64,000 nt of DNA from Pteria penguin (taxonomy: Eukaryota; Mollusca; Bivalvia; Pterioida; Pteriidae). The DNA is taken from NCBI GenBank assembly GCA_035048485.1, contig CM068592.1, positions 30,192,001-30,256,000 of the forward strand, in the 5' to 3' direction. The notes beneath the pieces were generated by a model that was given only the letters and a program-made list of their open reading frames with translations, did not search any database and had not been told where the DNA came from. A program made the translations under genes and the position numbers. Every line of letters starts with the position of its first letter. Within the stretch, counting starts at the first letter, position 1. Of this stretch, positions 48,907-60,910 are shown piece after piece.

Positions 48907-49699
48907 CGCGTCCTCGCACGGCAAAAGTTACTTCGAAAAGAAAGCATCTGTCACTTTGTCTTTGGACGCCGTATAACTTCCAAGTGCATCAATGCTACCG
49001 CAGCTTCTTTGATACTGACGATGCGGCTTCTTTGAAACGCTACGTACAAGACCGAATAGCACGGACACTTTTCAGGGTCGGGGCTGATCGTGATCCGATA
49101 ATTTTGCAAAGGTGGTTCCACCCAAGTTTGGTCCCCACTCACTCCGTAAAGGATGAGGGTTTCTAGTCCTTGAATATGTAAAATATATAAAAAAAATCCT
49201 CCTTCTGTAGGAATAAAATATTCAGGAAAAAATGACAAGAGCTAACCATAAGTCCAACCCTACATAAATCCGACTCCTGCTTCTGTTCTGGATCCGCTGA
49301 TGTTTTTAATTGATCCAGTGATCATATGCATAATGGACTACAGACAGACACTTTCCCCAAAATATGTCAGAATGAAATCAGCCCCCCACATTTCCCCCCA
49401 AACCACAAAAAAGAAGGAGAAGGGGTCATAGGGGTGTAAACGAGAGAAATGAATATCAGAAGATACATACGTTACAATTTAGTGCACCGGATGCTCATTT
49501 CGACAACTAATGTCTCTCCATTGATGCCATAGACCAAACCTTTGAACTTTAAAACTATGATAAATATTTGAACAACAAATTTACAACTAAATATTCATAA
49601 GCGATGGATAATGAGTGCCCATTGCGAAGCCCGATTTGCTATGTTATAGGAAATGGGGAATGAGATGGAATAGTGAAAGACTTCCCATACGTCTACCCC
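48907..49699. other. No gene recognised; 5' flank of Ginger-like gene
   Basis: A 95-residue minus-strand ORF (49238-48951) lies just upstream of the Ginger ATG but shows no known domain. It might be an upstream exon, since it follows an acceptor-like CCTACAG at about 49205. Confidence 0.4.
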
Positions 49700-49860
49700 A
49701 TTTCCATAAAAACCGTTAAAAATGACCCCATGTGGAGTCAAAATTTAACGGCATTTTTCAATGAGTTTTAGACCAAATTTGACCCACGGGTCAGTCTTTT
49801 TTTCGATTGGGTCACATTAAAATGTTACACGGTCAAACTTTTGCTACTTTCTGTTTATTG
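49700..49860. repeat. TGACCC/GGGTCA foldback block
   Basis: GACCCCATGTGGAGTC then TTTGACCCACGGGTCAG resemble 42890-42970 and 43340-43660. They lie on the other side of the Ginger-like gene. Confidence 0.6.
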
Positions 49861-50883
49861 TAAAATACATTTTCTATTTTCTTTTCATTGTGTATGTTGG
49901 GAAAATCCAGAATCGGAAACGGGTCAGAAAGGGACGCGATTATATTAATTATCTACAGGTACAGCTACAGCTGTACATTTTCATTACTCGGATTACTCTT
50001 TGTCATATAATTATGTCTATTTAACGGTTTTAGGGGGTTTTTCTGCAAATCTTTTTTTTAATCTGTGAGTCTAAGTCAATATTATGTTGAAAATTAAACG
50101 TTTATATGATCTTTAAAGAAAAAAAAAAGGAAAAGATAACTCAATTTGAATGTAAGAAAAGTTATCTTTTATTGGTGTTTCAGTCAACCACAAAACGAAT
50201 GAAAGTAAAATATACCGTCTGATCTTTTTTTCATTTATATCAGGCTCACACTCCATTATGACATATGCAATTGTGCCACTATGTATCAGTATCTGGTTGC
50301 AATTTGCTTTCATGTCTTAAAATTACTAAAATATAAGTACATACTTTCATAGTACACTATCAAGGTATTCGAACAATTCAAAGATGAATTGAGTAATCGT
50401 TTCATTAAAACTAACTACAATCAGTTTGGTATTTCACCCAGGAGGAAGCAAAGTTTGGAACATAGTAGTAATACAAATTGTATTAGATAAAAACAGGAAC
50501 AACCAGGTTTTGGTTATCATCTTCGTTAGAACATTTTAGTGACATTCTCATCTCAATGTTGATTCTAAGAAAATTGGAATCCCACGTCATACACTCCATT
50601 AACATGTTATACGTAACCAATTATGTCAATGATAAATCTCGTTTTCCGATCAATTTACAACAATTTAACAAACAGATTGGATTACATTTTGTGTAAAAAT
50701 AAATTGCATTTCTGTGCAAGAAAGTAGTATCTTAACCATCAAATTTATCTCTTATAATAAATTAACAATGCAGTTTATCGCCTTACAATAAAAAAGTAAA
50801 TCACATATAGACAATTGTAAGTTTACAAAGCGATTGTCATTATTTGTTATTCAAATGATAAAGTACAATATTCAGGAAACTAT
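49861..50883. other. No gene recognised
   Basis: AT-rich sequence, nothing readable. Confidence 0.5.
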
Positions 50884-51200
50884 ATATATATATTTGAATT
50901 TGATATAACGAATTTTTGAATTTGTTAAAATGGATTAAATTTGTTTTAACGAATTCTTGAATTTGTTAAAACGGATTAAATTCGTTTCAATACATTTGAG
51001 GAAATCGTTATAACGTATTAAATCTGTTATAACAAATTTGATGAATTCGTTATAACGAATTAAATCTGTTTAACAAATTTGTTGAATTCGTTATAACAGA
51101 TTTTGAAATTCGGTTTAACAAATAAAATTCGAAATAACGATTTCTTGAATTCATATTATCGGTTTTATAAAATTTGTTATAAGAATCCGTTATTTCGAAT
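50884..51200. repeat. AT-rich palindromic minisatellite
   Basis: About ten imperfect units built on GAATTCGTTATAACG and AATTAAATCTG. Many contain the self-complementary cores GTTATAAC and GAATTC. Confidence 0.9.
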
Positions 51201-51374
51201 TCAATTCGCAGAAGAAAAAAATGGATAATGATATATAAAAATATAATAATAATTATAACAAAATGGCAAAGACCTAATATATCCTAACAATTTACAAATA
51301 AAAGCTACAAGAGAAGACAGTTCCAGCGTATTTAGATCTTATATTGAATATTGAAACGAAAAACTTACTACTTC

Positions 51375-51592
51375 ACTATTATGACAAGCCTTATAATTTC
51401 TTTCCCTATTATTTGCTTCCCATGTACGACTATTAAAATTATTTTATAACCTGCGTATCGTGTTCATTTGTCAAATATGCTAGAGAAACTCTTCGGACTA
51501 CGGTTCTTTCATATAGCGTGGCCTGTTACTAAGTGAAACGTTAACACGGAACCCACCTTATTCCAGAGGTCAGTGATTGCCTATTCTTTCTG
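51375..51592 (+). mobile_element. Very decayed PLE 3' end
   Basis: 51375-51480 reads LYDKPYNF and, later, VKYARE, echoes of YDKRDDF and IRYARA. A motif-like block follows at 51518-51592 (GTGGCCTGTTACTAAG then CCACCTTATTCCAGAGGTCA), where stem 2 ACCT/AGGT remains. Confidence 0.5.
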
Positions 51593-53387
51593 TTTTTGTA
51601 TGATACTAGCGGTATTATGTGTGATTATTACTAGGTTTACATTACATTTATTATTGATTATTCTTCAATATGCTTCATATTTTGTATTCTAACCTTGACT
51701 GAGAGAAAAACCAAAGTGACGAAAGGTAAAGACAGACTTCGCCGGAAGTGTTGTAATCCAATATTAAGTTGTCTGCCATAACGTGAACATTATAAGATAA
51801 ATCTGTATAATCATAGATTATAAGGTCATTTAAAATAAGCAGTACAATAATGTGAATAATCAAATATTGTATCACTAAAACTGTGTATATCTGTTTTCAA
51901 TACAATATTCCTTGTATACATTTGTAATATCACCTTCTCCAATTTAAACACAGAACTGGGAAGATGCACAAGTCAGTAATTTTCTCTGGCAGAAAAGATA
52001 TTAGTTTGTAAGTACTTGAAAAAGAACTCAAAACAGAAGAAGCATTTTAATGAGTAGATTAAATCATCACAATCTGAAATGGATTTCTTTACTTTTTGTT
52101 TGCCGAAAGCCATATCACTTGCTGTGCAATAAATTCAGGATAAACTATTTGAACAAGTCTAATAAGGTCAAGTTTACAAGGACGGCCAAATGTGCTGTGG
52201 ATTAATTTAAATTAAAGGTTTCTATTGTGGGGAACTTTGGACCAAATATAGAAGAATACATCCAACACGTCAAGAACTATTTGAAAAATTGCTATTTGCT
52301 GAAGGTCAAAATCACTTAATCATAGACGATGGTGTGAAAAGCAAATCTCTAATCATCAGGAATCTATGTAGCCAATATGGCGTTGCTTTCACTTATTGTT
52401 CTAGAAATATGCCCCAAAAACAAAACAAAAAGACAAACAAGCTGACAGTCTATGGACGGGGTTATGATCCTCCCGTCGAGCTTGAGGGGTGTACGTTACT
52501 AGGATTATTCTACATCAAGGAGGTTTACTTCGCGAGATATTTTCTCATATGGCATTTACGAAAGATAAGCCTCTCCATATATTCTATATATATCCATTTT
52601 GGATATTTTGATTTTGATTTTTATCTTTGTATTTGTTCTACAACTGTGTTTTGTATTTTTCTTTATTTAAATATTTCTCTACTAGATTTGCCAAAAATCA
52701 AAAATTGATAGAATATTCGCATTTTAAGTACTTGAAATGATTTTGTTTTGATACAAGACACACAACAATATTTTCTTTCATGAAAATAAAAGTACATGAA
52801 TAAATTAATAAAATAAGGTAATAAAACCCCCAATAATGATAACAAAAGAAACAATAACGATACACTAAAAGAAACTTAGAAAAAACCCCATTTATTTTAA
52901 GATTATCGAAAAATATTTGTCTAACGCAACATCAGACTTAATTTACAAACTTGAGGATTAAAAACATCAGAAAGATATTGTTTCTTTCGCAGTGTCAAAA
53001 TATGATAGAGGTAAAACTCTTTATCAGTCTCATGCAATCAAAATTCTCTACAGTTGTATATAATGGCATCAATAAAACACTATATTACATTTTCTACATG
53101 CTTGTCTGAGGAATGAAATCATTCAGTGATTTAAAATTCGAACAAAACATGAATCAGTGATTTAAAGATACTAATATTAATGACTCTACAGTATGTGCTG
53201 ATTAGAGATTTTTACTTGAATTGCTTATTACAGAGAATTATGTGATTAATTGGTTATATAGCCAGTGTGTAAACCCTCAAATTTTAAATGCAATATAATT
53301 TTAATGGACAATTTCGATTTCCCGTATTTTATAAAAAAAATGTTGTAGTGTTTGTCCATAGGCGCTCGTAATATGAACGAAAACATC
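51593..53387. other. No gene recognised
   Basis: Contains an unrecognised 139-residue plus-strand ORF at 52289-52708 with a hydrophobic, low-complexity C-terminal half. No domain or repeat relation was seen, so it is not called a gene. Confidence 0.5.
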
Positions 53388-54260
53388 TTGATAGCAATAT
53401 CCGTCACATATACCCATTAGAAAAAGTAAAACCGTGTAAATACCATATATATTAACATATGGAGAAGTCAAAGTAGGTATACTTCTAGTATAGAAGGTGT
53501 CAAATCTGTGTAAGATGATCGAATCAGTCTCAGTGCAGAATATGCCTGAATCACGAGATATTATATTGTGTAATAAGAGTCTCACAACGACCATAGAACT
53601 TCCTCAGTGACGTTGTTAGTCTAGCACATATATAACCCTGGTTGAGTAGCTTATTTGAAAGTCGCCTAGCCCTCAGGACAGAGTCAATATAATTTGAACA
53701 TGCTCTGGAATAACGTATTCACTGAGAAACGAATACGCCGTATGCGGCAATGATGGAATGTTGCTACTTATGAAAGGAAAGTTTGTGACAGCGAAATTGA
53801 AATCGTAACGCTTGTCGCAGAGTGAGGTGTTCAATTGAACATCAATATCGAAAGACAACATGATATCTAAATACGAAGTAGAATTACTACTTTCTGAGGT
53901 TTCTTTGACCTCCAGTTCATAGATGATGCTGAGCTAATCCGCGAATGTAAGATTATTAATTGAAAGGAAGTCATCTATATATCTGTAAGTGGAACTGAAG
54001 CCAAAAGTCAATTGTTTCTTTCCTTGCAAAGCAAAAGATTGAATGAGTTCAGCTTCGTGTGAGAAAAGGAATATGTCAGCCAGAAGCGGGGCACAGTTAG
54101 TACCCATTGGAATGCCGACAGTTTGTTGAAAACCTTTTCTCCACACACCACAAAAATGTATAAGAAAGTTCAACATTTGGATAACATCTGTTTCAGTTTA
54201 TTTATTTTTGGAATCAGAATTTTCCCGGACACAGTAGGTTTTTATTATGGCCCATAACAT
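53388..54260 (-). pseudogene. Family A PLE, truncated copy (RT and part of 3' UTR)
   Basis: The minus strand matches bases 252-1140 or so of the copy at 1-1325. It keeps VGIPMGTNCAPLLADIFLFS (motif B) and YRYIDDFLSINN (YIDD); a TAG follows at the conserved DYLS site. A later frame change falls before the C-terminal QLIRY region. The 3' UTR breaks off just before the two-hairpin motif, at about 53388. Its 5' edge at 54260 is joined straight to the 3' end of the next copy. Confidence 0.88.
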
Positions 54261-54612
54261 GTAAAGATGATGGATAAATCCAAAGCACAAGTCCAAATAA
54301 CATGAAACCACAGGACATACAAAATCAGTGAAAATAAAAAACAAATGCAAAATAAAATATGTCTACTTGAAGAGCATATGTGAACCCCTGTAATGGAGTG
54401 AGATCAGGTGCCCAGGGAGAGTGAGCATCTCCTGCTTACTAGAAACACCCGTCACATATACCTTGTAGAAAGAGTCAAATCGTGTAAATTCCATATGTAT
54501 TTATATATGGAGAAGTCAAACTAGGTGACATATTTGAATTTGCCGCTTCCGTTTTTCTGTCTTTTAATTTCTGAAGAGGGATCGTTGTGTAAAGGACTTG
54601 ATGGAGTGAATT
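54261..54612 (-). mobile_element. Family A PLE, upstream partial copy (pseudo-LTR-like)
   Basis: On the minus strand, a scrap of coding (HSIKS region, 54612-54525, with small deletions) is joined by an internal deletion of about 800 bases to a complete 3' UTR. That UTR includes the motif (54374-54460) and the element end catctttacat (54261). The next copy starts at the following base. This head-to-tail layout is what is described as pseudo-LTRs in Penelope-like elements. Confidence 0.86.
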
Positions 54613-55114
54613 TATTTAAAGTTTTTTATTTCAGCTGTTCTAAAACAGGGATATCTATTTAAAATACTCAAATTTATTCTTCGATTTTTAATGTAAAATT
54701 CTATCATTTTAACGTTATTGCTTGTCCATAGTCATGTGCCTCTAACTGTAACATCTCAGAATTTCAATATTAAATCGAAGACCACAAAATATGCCTTTGC
54801 AAATGCATAAAATGCTCATGTTCGATACTACTCGGAAACGAAATTAGATATACAAATAATAATTATACTGTGTTTTTTCCATTGCCCCTACCGCACCGCA
54901 CTTTCAAGAGAAAGTCCTCATTAGACCTCGAAGGGCAGAACACGACTTATAGTCTTCGTAGTGATCTCAGGGTCATATATTCAATAACGATGGCGTTTCA
55001 GTATTATTGTATCCAATGAGATGACATTATCGGAAACTTTGATCCTCCATAGCTTGTTTATAGTAACACCATATGAAGGGGATTCACAATATCGTGAAGT
55101 TCTCTCTCTCTCCC
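54613..55114. other. No gene recognised
   Basis: AT-rich, nothing readable. Confidence 0.5.
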
Positions 55115-55157
<43 letters not shown>

Positions 55158-55487
55158 AGAAATCCAGAATTATCCGCGATACAAAGGTTTGTACATGTTA
55201 ATGAACATCAAAAATTGAGTTTTAATTAAATCACGTGTTTGATGTATACTAGATAGAAAAACCAAATATAGTGACTTCATTAATTAGTACGAACATTTCC
55301 TAAATATAATTTCTGTAAGAAAACAGTCTTAGTGGAACATTCTGACTGTAGGTCATTCCAAACCTTTTTACTATCTGAGCATTCACTGAATGTTAGTAAG
55401 GATATAAACTAGAAACCTAGATTGTATATTCCAGTAGACAAGATTATAATGGTACAAGCAGGAAATAGTCTTGATTTGGAGATAAGC

Positions 55488-55538
<51 letters not shown>

Positions 55539-55540
55539 TC
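55115..55540. repeat. Two (GT)n microsatellites
   Basis: (GT)n at 55117-55155 after a CT run, and (AT)n(GT)n at 55484-55538. Directly after the second lies GGGAGCCCGGGTTCGACTTT, a B-box-like word that may be the end of a lost SINE head. Confidence 0.92.
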
Positions 55541-56550
55541 GGGAGCCCGGGTTCGACTTTCACCAAGGTTCAATATGGCGCCATAAGTGACTGCATACAG
55601 ACAGTACAGCTATTGGAAAACTGGCAGTTTTGGCAGAATTAGTTATTTATGAACCTTAAAATTTGAACGAGACTTACATGGAAGTATTTTCTTTGTAGTG
55701 CTGTGAAGTGTTTTTTCTTTTGTGAAAAATCGAAAATTTGATAGTTTGTGGTGACTAAATTAAAAAGTGTATATGTTCTATATTTATTATAACCACTAGG
55801 CCGGTGTCACTGCTGGTGGACTGATAGTTCCCGAGGGCATCATAAGTCTAGTTTTCAGTGCTTTTGTACTGACATTAAATATATACTTCAAATTTTCGGT
55901 CATCAAATTAAGTAAATCACTCTAAAACTAAGAAGTATCTCCCTCATGCATAGCTCTGTCCTTAGATTCTTTGGTTCACTTTTCGGTCATTGTGGTTTTA
56001 ACACTGCTTTTCAAATATTTATATATTTTAAGAATTCCAATCATTTGGCCACGAGCATCACTGAAGAGACATAACTTATAAAGTATATATGTTCTATATT
56101 TATTTTTTATTTTTTTTTTGTATAGACTGAAAAGTGACAGCGAGAATTCGTCATAAAAGTTCTGACGGAGCGAGCGAGAAAGTAATAAAATCTAAGTACT
56201 TTCCTACTTTATAAGGTGTCAATATACAACCAGGTAGACAGTCCACACGATTTCACGGTAAAAGTGCTAACAATATCAGCGTTATTTCCACCATTGATGA
56301 AAGTGAACGGTTTTAAGTGATCTTAAGGATATTTAAAAAAAGGCGAAAGAGTACTATATACTTGATATACTTTTGATTTTTTGACACTGTATACCTCTCT
56401 ATAGCTACCTCATAAATAAATCAAATTGAAATTGTTGTCTCTGTGTCTGGACAGAGAGTCTAAATCATACCTCTGTCCTTCAGTTACATCTATGATAATT
56501 ATAAATACTTGTACTTAGTTGTGTAATACCATCACATTTTTAATGGATAA
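55541..56550. other. No gene recognised
   Basis: AT-rich flank 5' of the long PLE; the PLE 5' UTR may lie here but cannot be delimited. Confidence 0.5.
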
Positions 56551-59389
56551 TTTGTGGTAAGCACTAATAATGAACTCTGGTATCAACATGCGGATAGCTT
56601 CATAAACATCAAGCCCTGTAAGGTTAAACTAGTTGACGTAATTAAAGATTACCAATTCTCCCCTTATGATTGTGAAATATCTAAGTGCGGGACCAAAAAT
56701 TGCAAAACTTGCAACATCTTAATTACAGACAATTCTTTTACGAGTAATTTAACCAAACATACCTTTCATACGCATAGTTTTGACCATTTGAATTGTAAGA
56801 GTTCAAATATTGTGTACGGTATTGATTGTTCACTATGTGGGTTAATATATGTTTGAGAGACAAAGTGACAACTCCGTACAAGAGTATCAGGTCACAGGTC
56901 CAAAATAAATTGTGGTGGAAACCAATTACTCTATCGCCACTTCAACCAGCCTGACCACTCTATTCTCTCTATGAAAATTAGAATTATAGAAAAAATATAT
57001 CACCCCACAAACAATGCCAATTTGAGCACTCCTTTTCGTCGGAAAAAGAGAAGAATACTGGATAAGACGTCTCGGCACTGCTTCGCCCTATGGATGCAAT
57101 GACAATATTAGTAGTATTGGTAATCTCACTAGTCCTGCGTGTCAATCAGTTAACGTACTCGGTTTATTCAACAAAAGCCAGAGGAGGCATCGAAGTCATG
57201 GTACACGCAAATACAACAAACCTGAAATACATAATATTTCCTTTGATGCCCTTTTGCCATTTATAAATAAAACTTTGGGCCTTCATCACATTCGTACAAA
57301 ACTTTATTCTATTTCACTCAGAAAATTACACGAGTTGTACGTATCGTCCAGACACCGTATATTTACTGATATAAGCTCTGCAAAGTATAGACTAGATGGC
57401 ATTATTATGGACATTTCGTCCCGTCAAGTCTGATATTTCTATGGAAAAATCTAATCGCCCTTTCATCAAAATTAAATTTGCAAATAAAGGCATTGATTAT
57501 TTAAATTTCGGCCAAATTTTAAATCATAAGTCTGTTTTAGAGAAAATACCTCCATATTTCAAAAACAAAGATCCGTCATGTATTTCCTATAGCTACACGC
57601 CATCAGTTGCATCCAAAATTTATAATTACAAAGGGTTTCTACAGTGTCTTGATCTTAGCAACTCTGCATGCCATTCTCAACCGTGTGCATGTTCCTCATC
57701 TAATTTTGTATATTCTCCTTGTGGCCATGTCATTACTGGTGATCTCGATATAGTTAAAAACACTAAATTAAGAGAACTTTTACTTAAAGGTCCAAAATAC
57801 AGAGAACCCAGATCATTCACATGGAGCCAAAATTTTGAGAATATTATGAACTGCTGCGAGGAATATGCCACACGATGGGCAAAAGGAGAGGAAGTACAAG
57901 TCGATACTCTTTTGGAATGGATAAAATCTATTGCAGTACTGCTGAGATCAAAAATTAAAAAATTACAAGGTTCTGTAAACACCAGATTCGAATCTATTTT
58001 TAAAGATCCTGATGTTGTCAGAGAACTTACCTTCCTCCAAGAACATTATATCATTACACCAGCAGATAAAGCATCTAATAATTATACATTTACTTGTAAG
58101 AAATGTTACTTTGACAGCCTAGTGAAAGAATTAGGATTAAATTCAGCTCCAGGAAATCCTACTTATACTCTCACGAACTTTTCGGTTTCGGAAGTACTCG
58201 AGAATCATAAATCTGTCCTCAATACGTTTGGTATTGACTCTAATAAATTGAATTTAGAACTTCCATATTTGTACTGTATTCCAAAAATGCACAAAACTCC
58301 GTACAAACAACGCTTTATCGCTGGTTCTTCGAAGTGTTCCACAAAATCTGTATCGATGCTACTCACAAAAATATTATCAGAAATTAAATCTGGCCTTCAT
58401 AGATATTGCGAAACAGTATATTCCAGAAGTGGAATTAATCAAATGTGGATCCTTAAAAATTCAAAAAGAGTTGTTGAACATCTAAAATCAAAAAGTTTTA
58501 CTAAAATTCACTCCATCAAGTCTTTTGACTTTTCGACTCTGTACAACAACTTTCCTCATCAGAAATTAAAAGACAGATTAGCGGAAATTATTCAAAATGC
58601 ATTTACTAGTAAAAACGGAAGCCGCAAATTCAAATATATAGTAATAGGCCATGATAAAACTTACTTTGTTAGGGAAAATTCTGATTCCAAAAATAAATAC
58701 ACTGAAACAGCTGTCATTCAGATGTTGAACTTTCTTATCGATAACATTTTTGTGGTGTTTGGAGGTAAGGTTTTTCAACAAATTGTCGGCATTCCAATGG
58801 GCACTAACTGTGCTCCGCTTCTGGCTGACATATTCCTTTATTCATACGAAGCTGAGTTCATTCAGTCTTTGCTTTCGCAAGGAAAAAAACAATTGGCTCT
58901 TGGATTCAATTTTACTTACAGATATATAGATGACTTGCTTTGAATTAATAATCCTTCATTGGCGGATTACCTTAGCATCATCTATCCAAGTGAACTGGAG
59001 GTCAAAGAAACCACAGAAAGTAGTAATTCTACTTCGTATTTAGATATTATGTTGTCTTTCGACATTAATGGTCAATTGAACACTCACTCTATGACAAACG
59101 TGACGATTTCAATTTCGCTATCACAAACTTTCCTTTCATAAGTAGCAACATTCCATCATCGCCCGCATACGGCGTATTCATATCTCAGTTAATACGTTAT
59201 TCCAGAGCATGTTCAAATTACAATGACTTTGTTCTGAGGGCTAGGCGACTTTCAGTTAAGCTGCTCAACCAGGGTTATATATGTGCTAGACTAGCATCGT
59301 CACTGAGGAAGTTCTACGATCGTTACGAGACTCTTATTACTCCATATGATATCTCTTTATCCAGACTTTTAAATGATATTCTGGACTGA
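56551..59389 (+). pseudogene. Naiad-type GIY-YIG/reverse transcriptase ORF with five lesions
   Basis: The ORF opens with no ATG at the visible start (GTG at 56554 after a TAA). Residues CGTKNCKTCNI form the Cys finger, and NIVYGIDCSLCGLIYV-stop-ETK-stop-QL is the GIY-YIG core. The TGAs are at 56854-56856 and 56866-56868, both where Gly is expected. A frameshift near 57041-57050 leads to REEYWIRRLG. Another near 57415-57425 leads to the long frame 57396-58943, with CAC linker (residues 97-99 of that frame), PADKASNNYTF, YCIPKMHKTPYKQRFIAG, FDFSTLY, GIPMGTN and YRYIDDLL. A third TGA (58941) replaces Ser, and a one-base deletion lies near 59082. The last codon before the end is at 59387-59389. 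No SECIS element was recognised, so selenocysteine reading is not supported. Confidence 0.88.
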
Positions 59390-59514
59390 GACCGATTCCG
59401 ATCACTTTACACAGATTTGACACCTTCTATACTAGAAGGCTACCTACTTCGACTTCTCCATATATAGATACATATGGAATTCACACGATTTGACTCTTTC
59501 TACGGGGTATATGT

Positions 59515-59593
59515 GACGGGTGTTGCTAGCAAGCAGGAGATGCTCACTCTCCCCGGGCACCTGATCTCACTCCATCACAGGGGTTCACATATG
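59515..59593 (+). other. PLE 3' UTR two-hairpin motif, long element
   Basis: Identical by eye to the motif at 1128-1206. Confidence 0.75.
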
Positions 59594-59711
59594 CTCTTCA
59601 AGTAGACATATTTTGTTATTTTCCATTTGTTTTTCATTTTCACTGATTTTGTATGTCCTATGGTTTCATGATTTTTGGATTTGTGGTTTGGATTTATCCA
59701 TCATCTTTACA

Positions 59712-60910
59712 TGTACGTACAATTTAATGGCAAGACTTATCAACATATTATTGGGATTCCTATGGGCACTAACATATCTCCCCTTTTGGCAGATATATTT
59801 TTATACTGTTATAAGAGAAACTTTATGCATTCTATTCAAACTTCTAAACGTTTCGATCTAATTGATAAGTTCAATGACACCTCTAGATATCTTGATGATA
59901 TTTTAGTAATCGATAACCCTGAGTTTGAAAACTATATTACTGGCATTTACCCATATGAACTTAAATAAAGCCAACACTTTCGATCAGGAAACACCTTTTT
60001 TGGTCTTAAATATTAAAATAAATTAACAACAATATTCATACCAAGATATATGATAAACGTTACGACTATGGATTTCCCATTGTAAATTTCCCTTATCTAG
60101 ATGGTGTCCCCAGACCTCCCATCACATTGTATTTATATTAGTCAATTGGTTCGGTTCCTTTGAGGCTACACTAACGCAAAAAAGAAAAAAAAATCCCAGA
60201 TTACTTTTAAACTTCTTAGTAAGGGTTATAGATATCATAAGCTTCGAAAAACTTTTGGTAATTTGTGAAGATCATCTTCAGACATTTTATCTAAATTCAG
60301 AAATGTGATTTTTCAACTATACGTATCCAGCGGTTCCCATAATATTTTCCACGGTGATCTAGCGTACACACTAAGAAGGATCAAAGGCTTCAATAATTTG
60401 ATATCGGCGGGTTCTTAAATTATCAATCGCCTTCGACAAGGACAGTATGACCCCGAGATCATCGCTAATACCTCTCTCTACAATGCAGACTTTTACGTGA
60501 GCGTTGCACGATGACTAACAGGGTGGTGGGGACTGTATGACGGACCTTGTCCAAACCTTTTCAGATGAGACATGGTCCTGATCCTCGTCCCCTATGACTG
60601 TTAGTCGGGACTCCTCAAAGAGATGAGCTCACTAACAGACCGTCAGAACACGATTTACTTATGTTTATGTCGCCTTACATTTTTTGATGGCAACATATTA
60701 TTCTATAAACGTTTTTTGTGTATTTGATTTTTATGACTTCTCTGCTGATCCTTGTTTTCTTTGTGGAGGATTACTTATAAATTTTTTATATGCGTTTCCT
60801 TTGATTGTGCTGATTTTGCGCTTAGTTGGAAGGTGGACGCCAGTAAACCCGTTATCCACACTAACTGAGTACGTTTGTTTCTTCAATTGACCGTCCTAAG
60901 TCGGTATTGT
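59712..60910 (+). pseudogene. Penelope-like element, family C, 5'-truncated and decayed
   Basis: From 59712 the plus strand reads QFNGKTYQHIIGIPMGTNIS (motif B) and TSRYLDDILVIDNPEFENY, in which YLDD replaces YIDD. The frame then breaks (stop near 59966), but RYDYGFPIVNFPYLDG and YISQLVRF can be followed, and then GYRYHKLRKTFGN. The downstream block ACTAACAGGGTGGTGG...GTTAGTCGGGACTCCT up to GACCGTCCTAAGTCGGTATTG (60906) is the family C tail. Residues TSRYLDD and DNPEFE show it is clearly a separate family from A and B. All parts upstream of motif B are missing. Confidence 0.82.

Larger units (their letters stand above)
56551..59711 (+). mobile_element. Naiad-type Penelope retroelement, family A, near full length
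   Basis: The most complete element in the window. It has an N-terminal Cys-rich finger and GIY-YIG endonuclease (56554-57400), a CxC linker (57684-57692), the reverse transcriptase (58000-59389) and a 3' UTR with the two-hairpin motif (59515-59593). It ends at catctttacat. The order endonuclease before reverse transcriptase defines the Naiad/Chlamys clade of PLEs (Craig and co-workers, 2021, as I recall it). Its 3' end abuts the middle of a family C reverse transcriptase at 59712, so it either inserted there or was joined by a tandem event. Confidence 0.9.

Noticed and set aside
52289..52708. 139-residue ORF as a host gene
   Set aside because: No domain, no splice context, hydrophobic low-complexity half, and no support from any other signal.
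57677..57982. Minus-strand ORF inside the long PLE
   Set aside because: It is antisense to the reverse transcriptase frame and shows no independent domain.
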